From the NCBI GenBank assembly GCA_004352715.1, contig SCFE01000025.1, forward strand, positions 2,188,453-2,252,452: a DNA stretch of 64,000 nt. Direction: 5' to 3'. How positions within the stretch are numbered: position 1 is the first letter of the stretch; every line of letters begins with the position of its first letter. The stretch is from Hofstenia miamia (lineage: Eukaryota > Xenacoelomorpha > Acoela). Position numbers and translations under genes: made by a program. Under the pieces are notes generated by a model, which worked only from the letters and a program-made list of their open reading frames with translations, had not been told where the DNA came from and did not search any database. Of the stretch, positions 33,478 to 46,231 are shown piece after piece.

Positions 33478-35660
33478 TAGTACAATTATAGAGATATAAC
33501 TTAATTAATACTCCAGAGTTAAAGTAACCATTCATCACTAGTGTTTAGGTAGCATCTTCGAAAGTGTAGGTTAAGAGAGAACGAACTGGGCCCACTCGCC
33601 CGAAGCGGTAATTTAAAGACAGTTCGCAGGTTTCCAACAGTTCGATTCCATTCCACCCATCCGCATCCATCATTCCATGCGCTGCTACTCAGCTCAATCT
33701 CATTGAAAGAGTTTTGCTATGTGTGCCTTACTTATGGTGTAAGAAACACCAGTCACTATTCGACTTAGTTCTCATTCTCAATTTGCATAGGCTTAATGTG
33801 TGAAGTAATAGACTTGCAACCGGATACTAACTGCCACTACATAGTTAAAAGGTAGTTAATATACAATTAAGGCAGTTTCCTACATTTAGTTAAAAAAACA
33901 TATATTGCAATAAGAATGGCTCCACACGCGTTTTGTCAAATGAGTTGCGACCGATATTTACTTTTACAATTTGGCAAAATCATTTAGAAGCTAATTTCTA
34001 ATAAATTGATTCGAGTTTCTGATTTGAGTTTCGTGTTTTCTTTATATTTTCCTTTTTGTTTTGAATTCGAGTCTATTTATTAGAGATTATGCTACACTAG
34101 TAGGCATTTTAGAAACTTTGTAAGTCAATCGGTTGTTAATAGTACCTGAACTCAGAAAATTTCGGCAAATGCTGCTAATATCTTGACTAATAATTTTTTG
34201 TAAAGGAAGGGAAGCAGCAAATAGTTTATATTTTTCAATAGTGCACCCCACTTAGAAATTGATTTTAAGTAAACTAAAGAGCTTGCAATACTTAACAAAA
34301 TATTCACAAATGATTTCCACAAATCTTTACTAAATATTTATGTANTGCAACCGGATACTAACTGCCACTACATAGTTAAAAGGTAGTTAATATACAATTA
34401 AGGCAGTTTCCTACATTTAGTTAAAAAAACATATATTGCAATAAGAATGGCACAATACTAGCTACAGACAAAATAAAAAGGCTTCTATAAACTACGGCAG
34501 CTCCTAACCTACATATAATTAAAATATAAATAACACAGTCTCATTTCGGTCAACAATTTGGAACTAAAATAACGTTAGTGATATAATAGCAATCATCCTT
34601 ATGGTGGCTTCTCGCCTTTCTAGCATTTGTTACTACATGTCACACAAGCAAACGGTGGCGAGCTAAGCGATAGAGAAAAATGTTCCTATACCTAGCCGTA
34701 ACCTAATTGTATGTAATTATCGAGGCTGAAATCCACTTTCTTATCCCCTCGCACACAGCCTTTGATCATCACACACAACGCTCGCTTAGCTTCACATAAT
34801 GTATAAATTAAATAAACCAATGAAGCAAGAGTACACCACTAAATGGTAAATTTCCATCATCTTTACAGCGCTTAGGTTCTATTTATATAAAATTTAATAA
34901 ACATATTTACCAATCAAGCAAGTAACAGTCGCTAATCAATTTCTTATGTCCACGTAATTAATTTCTGCGTGTACCCGTTTGTAAGCTAAAATCAATGCGG
35001 AGCTTAATGTCNTTTTTTGTAAAGGAAGGGAAGCAGCAAATAGTTTATATTTTTCAATAGTGCACCCCACTTAGAAATTGATTTTAAGTAATCTTAAGAG
35101 CTTGCAATACTTAACAAAATATTCACAAATGATTTACACAAATCTTTACTAAATATTTATGTAAATCACTTTTATTTTAATACAATAAAATATATATGTT
35201 TAAAGGGATAACTCATTAAAATTAATGTTAAGACACACAATATTTTAAGAAGATGAAGCAATAAATCTTGAACAAAAAGTCATCTAGCAATTCTTAAGGC
35301 ACCTCTTATCAAATAGATTTATCTTTGTGTACAGATCACATTATTTTGTTTTTCTTTGTGCGCCATAAAATCCATTGTATCCTATCTGGNNNNNNNNNNN
35401 NNNNNNNNNNCTTTACTAAATATTTATGTAAATCACTTTTATTTTAATACAATAAAATATATATGTTTAAAGGGATAACTCATTAAAATTAATGTTAAGA
35501 CACACAATATTTTAAGAAGATGAAGCAATAAATCTTGAACAAAAAGTCATCTAGCAATTCTTAAGGCACCTCTTATCAAATAGATTTATCTTTGTGTACA
35601 GATCACATTATTTTGTTTTTCTTTGTGCTCCATAAAATCCATTGTGTCCTATCTGGAAAT
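33478..35660. repeat. Cluster of overlapping contig ends repeated in series
   Basis: Three pairs of near-identical blocks surround gaps: 33819-33919 = 34346-34449 (gap N at 34345), 34192-34344 = 35013-35163 (N at 35012), and 35143-35389 = 35411-35657 (gap 35390-35410). After each gap the sequence repeats a block seen before it. This is how an assembly lists alternative allelic paths one after another; the true locus is probably about 1 kb shorter. GC-richer patches at 33560-33720 and 34600-34790 hold no clear gene. Confidence 0.75.
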
Positions 35661-38308
35661 AAATCCGTTCCCTTATGATTCGGTACACCTTATCGTTCGA
35701 AAAGTACGGTACATTACTTCTGAATCATCCCTAATAACATTGTAATAGAGAAAACCCGGATGCTCTTTGAGCTATCTCTTCAAACTAGCTCAAAACTCAT
35801 TCATAAATCTCAGGGTAACGCTAATCTAATCAAAAGACCAATGTTGATTGCAGCTTGAAGAAAATGTTTTTTGAACGTTTTTTATTGTGATGCATTTACT
35901 CAATGCAATTGGAATAATATTTGACAAAATAATTCCAACATGAATATAATGATGAAAATCCAATTTCTTAATATTATCTCGTTCGGGTTTTTTCATTTTT
36001 AGAACAGGGGCGTTCTCTTGGAGCACCCCCTCCAATAAAATCAATACTATTTATCAGCAAGCAGAGAAATTTAGCAAGACTATAGCTATAGATTAAATAT
36101 GGCTGAATACTAAGAGAACCAAAAAATCGATATTCTGATGATCTGACGTCATAATTGGCGCTGACGTCAGGAATTTTCCCATACTACCAAAAATATATGT
36201 TCCCATTTCAGAATGGCGCTGAAAACTTGCAGAACAACTTATTGATTGCAGAATGAAATTAAAAAGATATTAATTTTATGGAATATAGTGAATATATAAG
36301 TAAAAAATAATAAGATTAGGGAAAGTAAAAAATTAGAGCCAAATATTCCCTTATGTTAGAGATATAGCCTTATTTTTCAAGGAGTAGGGCTGAGCAAGTA
36401 CCCCGGCCGAGGGGGGTTAAGCAGATATATATATATATATATATACACAATATTTTAATCACTTTGCAAGAAAGAAAATATCCTACAAACTAGAAATGGA
36501 AGAATTCTCCAAGACCAACTAACTACTAAGAAAAAATTCAAAAAAATTCATCAATAATCTTTAGAAAAAATGAATAATGACCTCTTACGTTTCGGTAGAA
36601 GATTTCACCTAGAAAGCTAGGCCTATTCTGCCAAGAAATTATAGACTGTGACATCTCTGAACCATGATATTGTGAAATGTGTTTTATTTCTTTGTAGTGA
36701 TACTTAACAAAAATGTTAGTGGCATTAGATATTCTAGATTAAGGTATTTTCAGGTACTTCTTTTGACTAGTCTTTTAGCAAAAGGTATTAGCGATGAATT
36801 AATATATTATATTACACTAATAATGCATTTGAATTAAAAGATTAGAACGAGTAGTCTTAGTTAATAAAGAATTTTCAATTTTATTCTTTGAGATATGAAC
36901 TTCTAGACATTAATTATACTTCAAAAACTAATTCTATTATAAAACGAATAAACAGTGTTTCTCATTTCCTTAAATTCCTTGTTGGGACAAACAGAACTTT
37001 AAATAGATTTAATTAATAATTTATAATTGTGAAATAAACATATAATTATCAGAATTTAGCATGGTGATGATGTAAATTAAAAGTGCCGCCACAGGTATAA
37101 TTTCAGTATACAAGAACTATGACGTCGTTTTAAGGTTATGAGAATTCAACGCACTACAAGTAAAAGGAAGCAATTAAATGATTATGACATTTGAATTACA
37201 TAATTAAATTTATTCAAATGATTTCCTGGAAAATGTTTATGAAGCTCCCAGGTGAACTTTGTCTAAACAATTGGATAAATCTACATTTTATTATAGTTTT
37301 GAAAGGTAAGCTCAATACGAAAACCATTCATTATACAAATCCATTCTTTTAATCCCATGTCGTTCAAATGGATACCTAGAGGCCTGCAGCGCTGAAACAC
37401 TAGTATATAATGCCAAGAAATGTATGCACTTTTGGAACAATTCCCTTACAAAAAAATTAAATAAATAGCAAGATCTTATCTAACCACACAAGCTTTAGAA
37501 ACAGTTCCTGAACTACCCCAGCTGGACTTACGATTTCCGCATTAACCCACACAACGGCACTTTGCCCATCTGAACGAACTCTTAGTTATTAGAAAATATA
37601 GTATGCACTGCAGTGTAGGTAAAAAATACAGTAATTCATGTTTTATATTCATGGGTGTTCTATTGGGAGTTTTCAATGCTAAGTTAGTAGGAGATCCATG
37701 GGAGTGGAATCAATTAATTGTGCTGCCACAAGAATATTGCCTGGTGTTAGCTTAGGAAGATCTTCTAACAAATATTGTGAGATTCTAAATCAAAGACGCA
37801 TAAGCATGGCAGAAGAAAATTTCCCTAAGAACAGATTTATTGTGATTGTGATCAATATAATTTGTAACTAAATTCACATTCCTCTGATTAAATTACTGTT
37901 TTTTGTTTTAGCTGGAGAATTAGAACTCTTCTAGAAAAGTAAATCTTAGCATAGTTTATTAAGTTTTTGCATACAAAATATCATAGAACTACTGATAATA
38001 TAGTGTCATAAAATGACACCAACAATCCAAAAAGTTATGTATTCGAAATTCTGCCAAATATGACACCACACACATGTATATATATCATATGCCGGAATTG
38101 CTGTGCAGGCTCAACTAAAGGATATAAATAGCAATGCATCCAATGAATTTAAGAATTTATCATATGCTGTCCTATTAGAATACAAAAGCACAATAATAGT
38201 GGTCCAGTCATTGTGTTCTAATCAAATAAAATGTTAGAAAACATACTTATTTTGTGCCCACATGACAATATTGCAATTAGTTACAATGATATGGTTCATT
38301 GCATTCAT
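35661..38308. other. Intergenic, no gene supported
   Basis: AT-rich. A (TA)n tract lies at 36425-36447 after a short GC patch (CCCCGGCCGAGGGGGG, 36400-36416), and the block 36140-36180 has two TGACGTCA-like words (CTGACGTCAT, GCTGACGTCAGG) with the core of a CRE site, unaccompanied by a gene. Confidence 0.4.
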
Positions 38309-38958
38309 AGTATTATTTAGGCCATGCAAGTACTCGAAATTTCTAGTCGGGTCGAGTTTTGTTGATTGAAAACGAATAGTGTAGGGTATGTTTGCTTAAT
38401 TAAAAACAATAATATTACTTTCTAATTAAAAAACCTTTCTACAAAAATTTCTTTCAGAGTCAATGTGGTTGGGCATATTGACTATTGAATGAGCGTTACT
38501 AATATCAAGATGTTAGAATATATTGATATTATGGTGGTAGCCTCTCCCTGCTGATTGGATTCTTTTGAATATTTTTGTCTTTCGTAAAAGTTAGATTAAC
38601 ACTTTATTAGCACGATTGCGATTTTAAGTTGGTAAACAAACTTCACACTTTACTCAAGTGATATTTGATAAAGTTTCATTCTTTAGTTAAATAACATAAG
38701 CACTGATTGGTTAACGCTATATCTATATACAATACAATAATGATCAATTACAAATGTAACTGCTAATATATTTTTTTGAGTTTGGAAAACAGTTTATTAC
38801 TTATTGGTGATTTACAATTATGATATTCATAGGCCTACGTGGTTAGACAAGACTCGAAATTCGAAATCCGACTAGACTAGAATTTTAAGAGACTGACCCG
38901 ACTCAACTAGACTCGACTTGAAGGAAAAATATCTCGAGTCGCAGAGCCCTAGTATTAT
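38309..38958. mobile_element. hAT-type non-autonomous element with perfect 8-bp target duplication
   Basis: AGTATTAT occurs exactly at 38309-38316 and 38951-38958. Between them the 634-bp element begins TTAGGCCATGCAAGTACTCG and ends CGAGTCGCAGAGCCCT, imperfect inverses of each other; subterminal CTAGTC/GACTAG and ACTCGA words are also inverted. An 8-bp duplication and A-G-G-C..GCAAGTACTCGA ends are hAT features. No transposase frame is present. Confidence 0.75.
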
Positions 38959-39055
38959 CAGACCCATATCCAAAGCAAATATTTTAACAGTATGAGGAAT
39001 TATTAAGAAAACTATATTATAGAAAAATGTGAATTTGGAAATGTTTGTAAAATTA

Positions 39056-39172
39056 TTCCAATGAAAATCCAATTGGAATCCAATTAATAGCAAATTTTGT
39101 TTGTCCAACCAATTCCAATCCAATTCCAATGTCCAATTGGAATCCAATAAGATTCCAATTCCAATGAACAAG
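39056..39172. repeat. Palindromic CCAATTGGAATCC array
   Basis: Alternating CCAATTCC and GGAATCCAATTGG words on both strands in about 115 bp. The right side (TTCCAATGAACAAGCCTGG) is like a hAT-type end read in reverse. Its function, if any, is unknown. Confidence 0.6.
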
Positions 39173-40109
39173 CCTGGTTGAAGCTATTGTAAATCCTTTA
39201 TGCTTCAACGTATTAATAAATTAATTCTTTCTTACAATTTTTTTTTATTTATACCAACCAGCTTAAATTAACCAATATTACTCCAGTCTGAAGAATGTAG
39301 TTATTACCGACTTATTTCCATAGCATCTCCTATCAGTAAAGTTTTTGAAAAACTGCTCTTTAATAATATACATGTACATTTTCGCAAATACAAGAGGGGG
39401 ACATGGAGGTATGCATATGCATTACCCCCACTAGAATATTACATACTATATTACTAGCAAATATTCACAGAAATGCTTTGCCTTTAACTGGTATTTCTAT
39501 TTACAAATCATAAAATTTGTTGAAATGCAATGCAGAATGACTAAATGAAAGAAATTTCTCGTTAAAGCAAAATATTAAAACACACGCCTAAATGAGCTTT
39601 CTCAATAAATGAAACTGAATGAAATTTTTATTAATTTGATTAATGCAAAATATAATCACTAATTAACTGCTTATTTATTTTTAGGTGAAATTCTACTCCA
39701 AACGCGTGTTTGAGAGAATGCTCTAACAATTAATGTGTAGTACAAAAACAGGCATTTTAAACATTGAAGTACTTTATTTTTTAGGGAGAGATTATAATTT
39801 TTATTTGTTTTTGCCACCAGATGGTAAAGAATATGAATTGAATAGAATAGAATTTCTTTCTAAGTGTAGTACATTGGCATATCTAAAAACCTCAACAAAA
39901 ACTGCTAATACTACACTTAATGCGTCAATAATAACATGAAGTACAAAAGCAATAAAACACAACAACAAAAACAGGGATGCAAAATTTACAGCTTACATAG
40001 TTTATTGCTAATTGTTTTAACTAATGATATTTTTTGAAAAACTGAAATCCTTTCCATTACGTAGAACCGATTTTAGGGCTATGTTGCTTACGGAGGTTGT
40101 CATTCAATT

Positions 40110-40680
40110 GTTGAGTTTAAAAATGAATTTTTAAAAAATGTTTTTTAAACTTCACTTTTCTGAATTTAGAAGTCCTCGAATTATAGGTTGAATGCGCATA
40201 TAATGAAAATTGTAGTTTATTGTATGGTGAACGCTGATTTAAAATATCCCAAAATTGTATTAATGAAAAGTATCTTATGAAATATGAAGCATCGTGATGA
40301 TTAGAATATGAACTTTTGTCGCTCCTAGTCGAGTAATTATCATTATGAATATTTGCTGCCCATTTAATTTTTGAGTCGATTTTATTTTTTAATAGGTGGT
40401 TCATGTTATTAAATAAAACATTACAGTGTCTATAATAACTAATACTAGAGAGTTAACCAACATCGATTTCATTTTGGAATTTACAAAATACATGTGAAAT
40501 AGTTTTAATTCCCATTGCCATTTTGCGTAATCCTATGCGTATGTCATTTTAACAGTGCAATTTATTATCGATTGTTACTCCAAGATATTTGAAGGATTCG
40601 ACTTGAGTAATTTTTGACCCCGAAAAATTTAAAATAATGCAACTAAATTTTTTCACTACAGTTCAAAATACACTTCTAAT
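40110..40680 (-). pseudogene. LINE reverse transcriptase C-terminal relic
   Basis: The - strand at 40640-40560 reads 'QVESFKYLGVTIDNKL', the conserved Y-L-G-V-x-I-D block after the RT palm. The frame 40404-40117 continues with 'STRSDKSS', 'RYFSLIQFWDIL' and a basic tail 'KFKKHFLK', the common C-terminus of CR1/L2-type LINEs. A further - strand frame (40920-40663) could be part of the same element but has no diagnostic motif. The catalytic palm is absent. Confidence 0.65.
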
Positions 40681-40929
40681 TTGGCTAGTGATGAAGCTAT
40701 TTCTAATTGTAGGTTGATGTTGATGGAATTTTCGTGGATCTTTTAATGAGTAACTTGACTCATATTCGGTGGAAATGAGATAATCATGAAGATGACAATT
40801 ATTGCTCACTATTTGTTTCCACACTCTGTAGCATTGGTTTTTTCGTCTTTCTAAGAATGATAGGATGTTAATTTCTGCTTTTTTAAGTATGCCAATAGCT
40901 GCACTTTTAATGCATACCAACGTCAGTTC

Positions 40930-42440
40930 GAATATACTAGAAACTCTTCAGACACCTATAAACTTTTGGAAAGATTATAACCCTCAAATACCTCTTCCGC
41001 ACTACCGAGATTAAAAGATGAGACCTCTTTTCAATTGCTGATCGGTTTAATGAATTTTTCAGTAATAAGTAACAAATGTAGTGAATTCAATGTCTAGTTA
41101 TCCTAAGTAGTCCTTCAATAAAATAACAATGGAAGAACGAAAGCTAATACTAAGTAAACTTCTTAATACTACTGTTTGTTAGACCCAATAAAAACAAAAT
41201 GTCTGGTTTACATGGGCACATTTTATCGCTAATTAATGCCTCCCTGGGAGAAGATGTTTTTCAGGAATGTCTCAAAATTGGCTTTGTACGTCCTCAACTA
41301 AAGAAAAAACCTAAACACAGATTATCTATCAAGTTATCGTCCGATAACGAATCTATCTTTCCCATCAAACAATTTAGAAACAATTGTTTCTTTTCAACTC
41401 ACTGACTACTTAGAACGTAATGGACTTCTAAACAACTTTCAGCCTCGCTTTCGGATTGGACACAGTACTGAAACTGTTTTCTTAGAGTCTATTCGGATCT
41501 CATTATGCAGTTAGATAAGCAGAAAACACTTATTTTCTTTACTATTATATTATTGCCGCTTCTGATACTGTGAATGTTGACATTCTTTGACATTTTATAG
41601 AAACGCTTGGGTGTCTACGATCTTGAATTGAAATGGCTAACAACATACTGTACAAATAGATCTCAATTTGTCAATATTCAAGGTTGTTTATCTAACTGTA
41701 TTAAATTAGACTTTTTCATACCACAGGGAAAAATTAGGTCTCTTCAATTTTTAATCTATTTCACCCCACTGTATGAATCTCTCTTTTCACTGGATATATC
41801 ACTTCACTTTTATGCAGATGATAGCTAGTTATACTTTGACATTGATGACAGCAATCAAGTTTTTTTACTTATATTTTTCTCTACAACCTTACATAGGAAC
41901 CGCACTTAGAGTAGGCTTACAGCGGTTACTATTAATAAGACTTATCCTTCAGTTTATTAAAAGCAAAACGGTAATTCTATTATTTCGAACTACTTGATTA
42001 CTGTATTTCATTGTTATATTGACTGTCTAGTTATTTTATTAGAAAATTACAGATTACAGAATCATGCCGTATGCTTAGTTTTCAAAATGCCACGATATTC
42101 TCAACTAACAATACTACGTTTGCACGACTTACATTGGCTCCAGTGTAAAAAGAATTGAATTCAAAATCCTGATTATCATACATATCACTAAGAATAATAT
42201 TCAAGCACCAAACTATTTATCTAATTTAGTACAGTGATCCGTCAGTTCACAAATCACGCAGTTGTAACATTTATCTCGCTTCAGACTGCCTTTTAGCTCG
42301 ACAAATACACTCAGTTTTTAGTACAATGGATATTTCTGGAATTCATTTCTATCAGAATTACAGGCATCAAGTCTAATTAGTTTCAAAAAGATTTGAAGAC
42401 GTATCTTTTTGAATCTCGTTTTTATTCTAGTGCTTAATTT
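40930..42440 (+). pseudogene. L2/CR1-type LINE relic
   Basis: The + strand reads, in order and with many stops: 'FNEFF' region (about 41050), 'SLINASLGEDVFQECLK' and 'PQLKKK' (41225-41310, RT0-1), 'HSTET' (about 41460), a decayed block A, 'YDLELKWLTTYC' (41612), 'IPQGKIRSLQFL' (41720, block B), 'HFYADDS' (41808, catalytic block C), then 'LHDLHWLQ' (42128) and 'FQKDLKTYLFESRF' at about 42380. The L-H-W-L-P and F-K-x-L-K-T-x-L-F endings are typical of L2/Rex1-like elements. It lies head to head with the relic at 40110-40680. Confidence 0.75.
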
Positions 42441-44467
42441 TGAGCAGCAATATATTTGCAGATAGAGTAACCCCTAATAATAATAACATGCGATGTATTT
42501 CTATCTGTATACCGTACCTAACTATCTGAATTTCATACTAATTCCAAAAAAGTGATGAAAATAAGGCTACTACTCAACCTAATGCATCGTATGATCTGAT
42601 GAGGCCTATTCGATACTGGACAAAACTGCAAAATAACATACATTTAATTGAAATTATTACATTATGTAATTGATAGAAGAAGAAATATCTATATTCAGAA
42701 ATTGTTTGAACAATAAATAATACTGATAACAATTCTGAAAACATCAAGAAAAAAAATAAATACAAACAAAATAAAACAAAACAAGAAATATGCACAAATA
42801 ATAATGATATGATGTCAGTAGATGCGAAATTGGAATTTAATTGTACTTGAATGTCAGCTATTTGCATGGTAAAGCTCTACAGCTGAATATTTCTTTTTAG
42901 AAACCGACAGTGGTAAGAAGGCTTTCGGCAAAAGGAAGATTTGTCAAGAATTGCTAAGAGAAGATCACACATATTCAGTGTTTTTGTACAAAAAATTCCG
43001 TTTTTCGAAAACGTTTGCTGGAGAATATGCATTTTCTTAGAAAATATCTTGCTTCAGAATTATCTCTTCTGCAAGGGCAAGCAATTATTGTTTCATAAGG
43101 AGGAAAACAATTTCCTCGCCTAATTGTGAAAGTTCTTGAGATTTCAAAAGAAACAATAACTACAGATTCCAATTTCTTATGCTTGCCAGTGACAGAAATC
43201 TTCTCTCGTATCCTCCTAGACGTACAATTAGTGCTAATCCTTAACTCACTTGAATAATTCTTGTGAACAACGACAGAGGTGATTAAATTGTTTGTATAAC
43301 TTATCTTTGTGTTGTACCGGCCACAAAAAAACACCAGAATCGTACTTTGATAGCTTGTTTAATAAGGGAATTGCAATTCGTTTCGCTATTTGACATGGTT
43401 AACTGAATGTTTTATGAATTGCTTCAGCAAAAAGAAAAACAAAATTTTTTATTCAGAAATAACTAGCAATTATGATATAAATAACAAACTGCAAAATACT
43501 GCAAGCAAATTATTCTACAACTTGTGCTATGCCGTTCTATTTTCTATTAGTTGAATTATCTTGATTGTAAAATCTTAAGCCACTTGAATTCAGTTATTTT
43601 TCTTACAATTATAGAAACTTCTTTTAACACTGTCTTATCTTATTAGTGGATGGCATGACCGGCTTTTTAATCAGGAAACTGTTGAGTCCGGCAGATTATT
43701 ATTCAGTCATTCCTTTAGCGTTCTTTCTTGTTTCACAGTGTTATTTTTAATTTTAATTTTTACTTTTTCTACTATTGTATATTTTCTTATATATTACTCT
43801 CGTTGCGGGTGTAGTTGCAATATTATAATAAATTTATCGTTATTTTCAATTGATGATGTACAACCATTATTAGATCTCCAGCTCAACTTCAATTAAAATC
43901 ATTTGTGTTAATTGCTACCTAGGAAATGGTTCAATAATAAACCATTTTGTAAAAAATTAATTATAACAATTGTTATAATTTATGTGCATTTTCATGTCAG
44001 TTAAATACTTTTTTGCCTCATTATGAGAAATGTTAATACATCTTTAACATTGAATATCTAGGCATACAATTAAATCACAAATTAAATTACGGAAAAATCT
44101 GAAAAGAATTATTCCATAATATTTAAAAAATAGGAATTTTACTTAAAACCAGTAAACGAAGACATCTAATAGGACTGAAACAAAGATTGAAAAACTTTCC
44201 AAAGTAGTAATGAAATTACTTGAAATTGTGGTGCACAATGCATGTAAAAGATTCCAAGAAATTTACAAACAGGAATTAGAGAACACAAAAATCTGTCAAT
44301 CATCTCTAATCTCCTAAAGAACTGTGATATGAAATTTGCATATACAGTTTTATCAAAGGCAATTGATAATTTTCAACTAAGCATCATGGAATCAGTTTAT
44401 ATAGAATTAAAGGAATCCAGCTGAAGCAAAAAAGATGAATATTACTATAATCCAAATCTACCAAAGT
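42441..44467. other. Intergenic, no gene supported
   Basis: A coding-like stretch on both strands at 42975-43334 has no recognisable motif. At 44160-44430 (+) broken frames include 'KAIDNFQLSIMESVYIE', reminiscent of the end of GIY-YIG domains of Penelope-like retroelements, but too little to call. Confidence 0.35.
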
Positions 44468-45491
44468 TATTATATATATATATATATATATNNNNNNNNN
44501 NNNNNNNNNNNNNNNNNNNNNNNNNNNNNNNNNNNNNNNNNNNNNNNNNNNNNNNNNNNNNNNNNNNNNNNNNNNNNNNNNNNNNNNNNNNNNNNNNNNN
44601 NNNNNNNNNNNNNNNNNNNNNNNNNNNNNNNNNNNNNNNNNNNNNNNNNNNNNNNNNNNNNNNNNNNNNNNNNNNNNNNNNNNNNNNNNNNNNNNNNNNN
44701 NNNNNNNNNNNNNNNNNNNNNNNNNNNNNNNNNNNNNNNNNNNNNNNNNNNNNNNNNNNNNNNNNNNNNNNNNNNNNNNNNNNNNNNNNNNNNNNNNNNN
44801 NNNNNNNNNNNNNNNNNNNNNNNNNNNNNNNNNNNNNNNNNNNNNNNNNNNNNNNNNNNNNNNNNNNNNNNNNNNNNNNNNNNNNNNNNNNNNNNNNNNN
44901 NNNNNNNNNNNNNNNNNNNNNNNNNNNNNNNNNNNNNNNNNNNNNNNNNNNNNNNNNNNNNNNNNNNNNNNNNNNNNNNNNNNNNNNNNNNNNNNNNNNN
45001 NNNNNNNNNNNNNNNNNNNNNNNNNNNNNNNNNNNNNNNNNNNNNNNNNNNNNNNNNNNNNNNNNNNNNNNNNNNNNNNNNNNNNNNNNNNNNNNNNNNN
45101 NNNNNNNNNNNNNNNNNNNNNNNNNNNNNNNNNNNNNNNNNNNNNNNNNNNNNNNNNNNNNNNNNNNNNNNNNNNNNNNNNNNNNNNNNNNNNNNNNNNN
45201 NNNNNNNNNNNNNNNNNNNNNNNNNNNNNNNNNNNNNNNNNNNNNNNNNNNNNNNNNNNNNNNNNNNNNNNNNNNNNNNNNNNNNNNNNNNNNNNNNNNN
45301 NNNNNNNNNNNNNNNNNNNNNNNNNNNNNNNNNNNNNNNNNNNNNNNNNNNNNNNNNNNNNNNNNNNNNNNNNNNNNNNNNNNNNNNNNNNNNNNNNNNN
45401 NNNNNNNNNNNNNNNNNNNNNNNNNNNNNNNNNNNNNNNNNNNNNNNNNNNNNNNNNNNNNNNNNNNNNNNNNNNNNNNNNNNNNNNNNNN
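44468..45491. other. (TA)n tract followed by a 1000-N gap
   Basis: (TA)n at 44470-44491, then exactly 1000 N (44492-45491), a fixed-size placeholder of unknown true length. Confidence 0.95.
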
Positions 45492-45740
45492 GTTTTTCCA
45501 CCTTCATATCTTTCAAATAATTGAATATTCTTTTGGTAATTTTCTTGTAAATTTGAATAGAAATTATGCATAGACTCAACACTATATAATTGAGCATTGG
45601 ATTGGTTAATAATTTGCAAAATCTTGTTTTCATTGTTTGCAAGTTTTTTTTCAACATGATCTTCCAGTTGTTGTTTGTTAATAGTATCCTTTTCCTGTTC
45701 ACCATCACAACAGTTATAATTATCTTGTTGTGCATATTTA
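45491..45740 (-). CDS. Fragment of an unidentified coiled-coil-like reading frame
   Basis: One continuous - strand frame from about 45738 to the gap edge. It is rich in Gln, Asn, Glu and Lys ('NKQQLEDHVEKKLANNENK', 'NLQENYQKNIQLFERYEGGK'), as in coiled coils. There is no start codon at its left part and its continuation is hidden in the 1000-N gap. It abuts the 3' end of LINE copy B (45754), which may have inserted into it. It could be a retroelement ORF1 or a host exon; no domain is recognised. Confidence 0.35.
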
Positions 45741-46231
45741 AGTCTCTATTAATGGTTAACAACCTCTTTATTTCCATCCAATGATACAAAACAAAGACAT
45801 ACTCCTATCAAAATGTAAAAATAACAAAAACAAACACAATTACAATTAGATTATCCTAAATTCTTCCCATGCATGTAACTTTTTTGATGATCCTATTATT
45901 GCTTGGTGACTTAATAAATTATGCTAAAGTTTGCGTTTGAAAATTGCATAACTTTTCGCAGTTTTTATGCTGTTATCTAAGTTGTTCCAAAGCTTGATAG
46001 TATTATAAATGAAGGACTTTTCCCAAAAGGAAGACTTATTAAGAACAGGTGTAGTACATGCGTGAGTTAAATTTTAATAAACAGTCTGAAAATTTAATCA
46101 GGTATTTCGGAGAAAGCAAATTATACTTTTGTACATAAGTACTAATTTGTTGTTTATCCCATTGAAACGTTGTCCAGACTGCACGGTTACTTATTGTGGT
46201 TAATTGCTCAATTCTGTTAATGTTGATTCCA

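Noticed and set aside
33620-33670. CAGTTCGATTCC, similar to a tRNA B box
   Set aside because: No A box or cloverleaf stems at the right distance.
33916-33987. Short ATG frame (MAPHAFCQ...)
   Set aside because: Only 23 codons and located next to a repeated contig end.
36140-36180. Two TGACGTCA-like CRE words
   Set aside because: No gene nearby, and two words alone do not make a regulatory region.
42975-43334. Overlapping open frames on both strands
   Set aside because: Neither contains a motif that I recognise and the two cannot be told apart on composition.
44160-44430. Possible Penelope-like GIY-YIG C-terminus
   Set aside because: Only a dozen residues fit; the catalytic GIY and YIG motifs are absent.
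44384-45789. Very long open frames (over 360 codons) on both strands here and at 48178-49263
   Set aside because: They run through 1000-N gaps; almost all residues are unknown.
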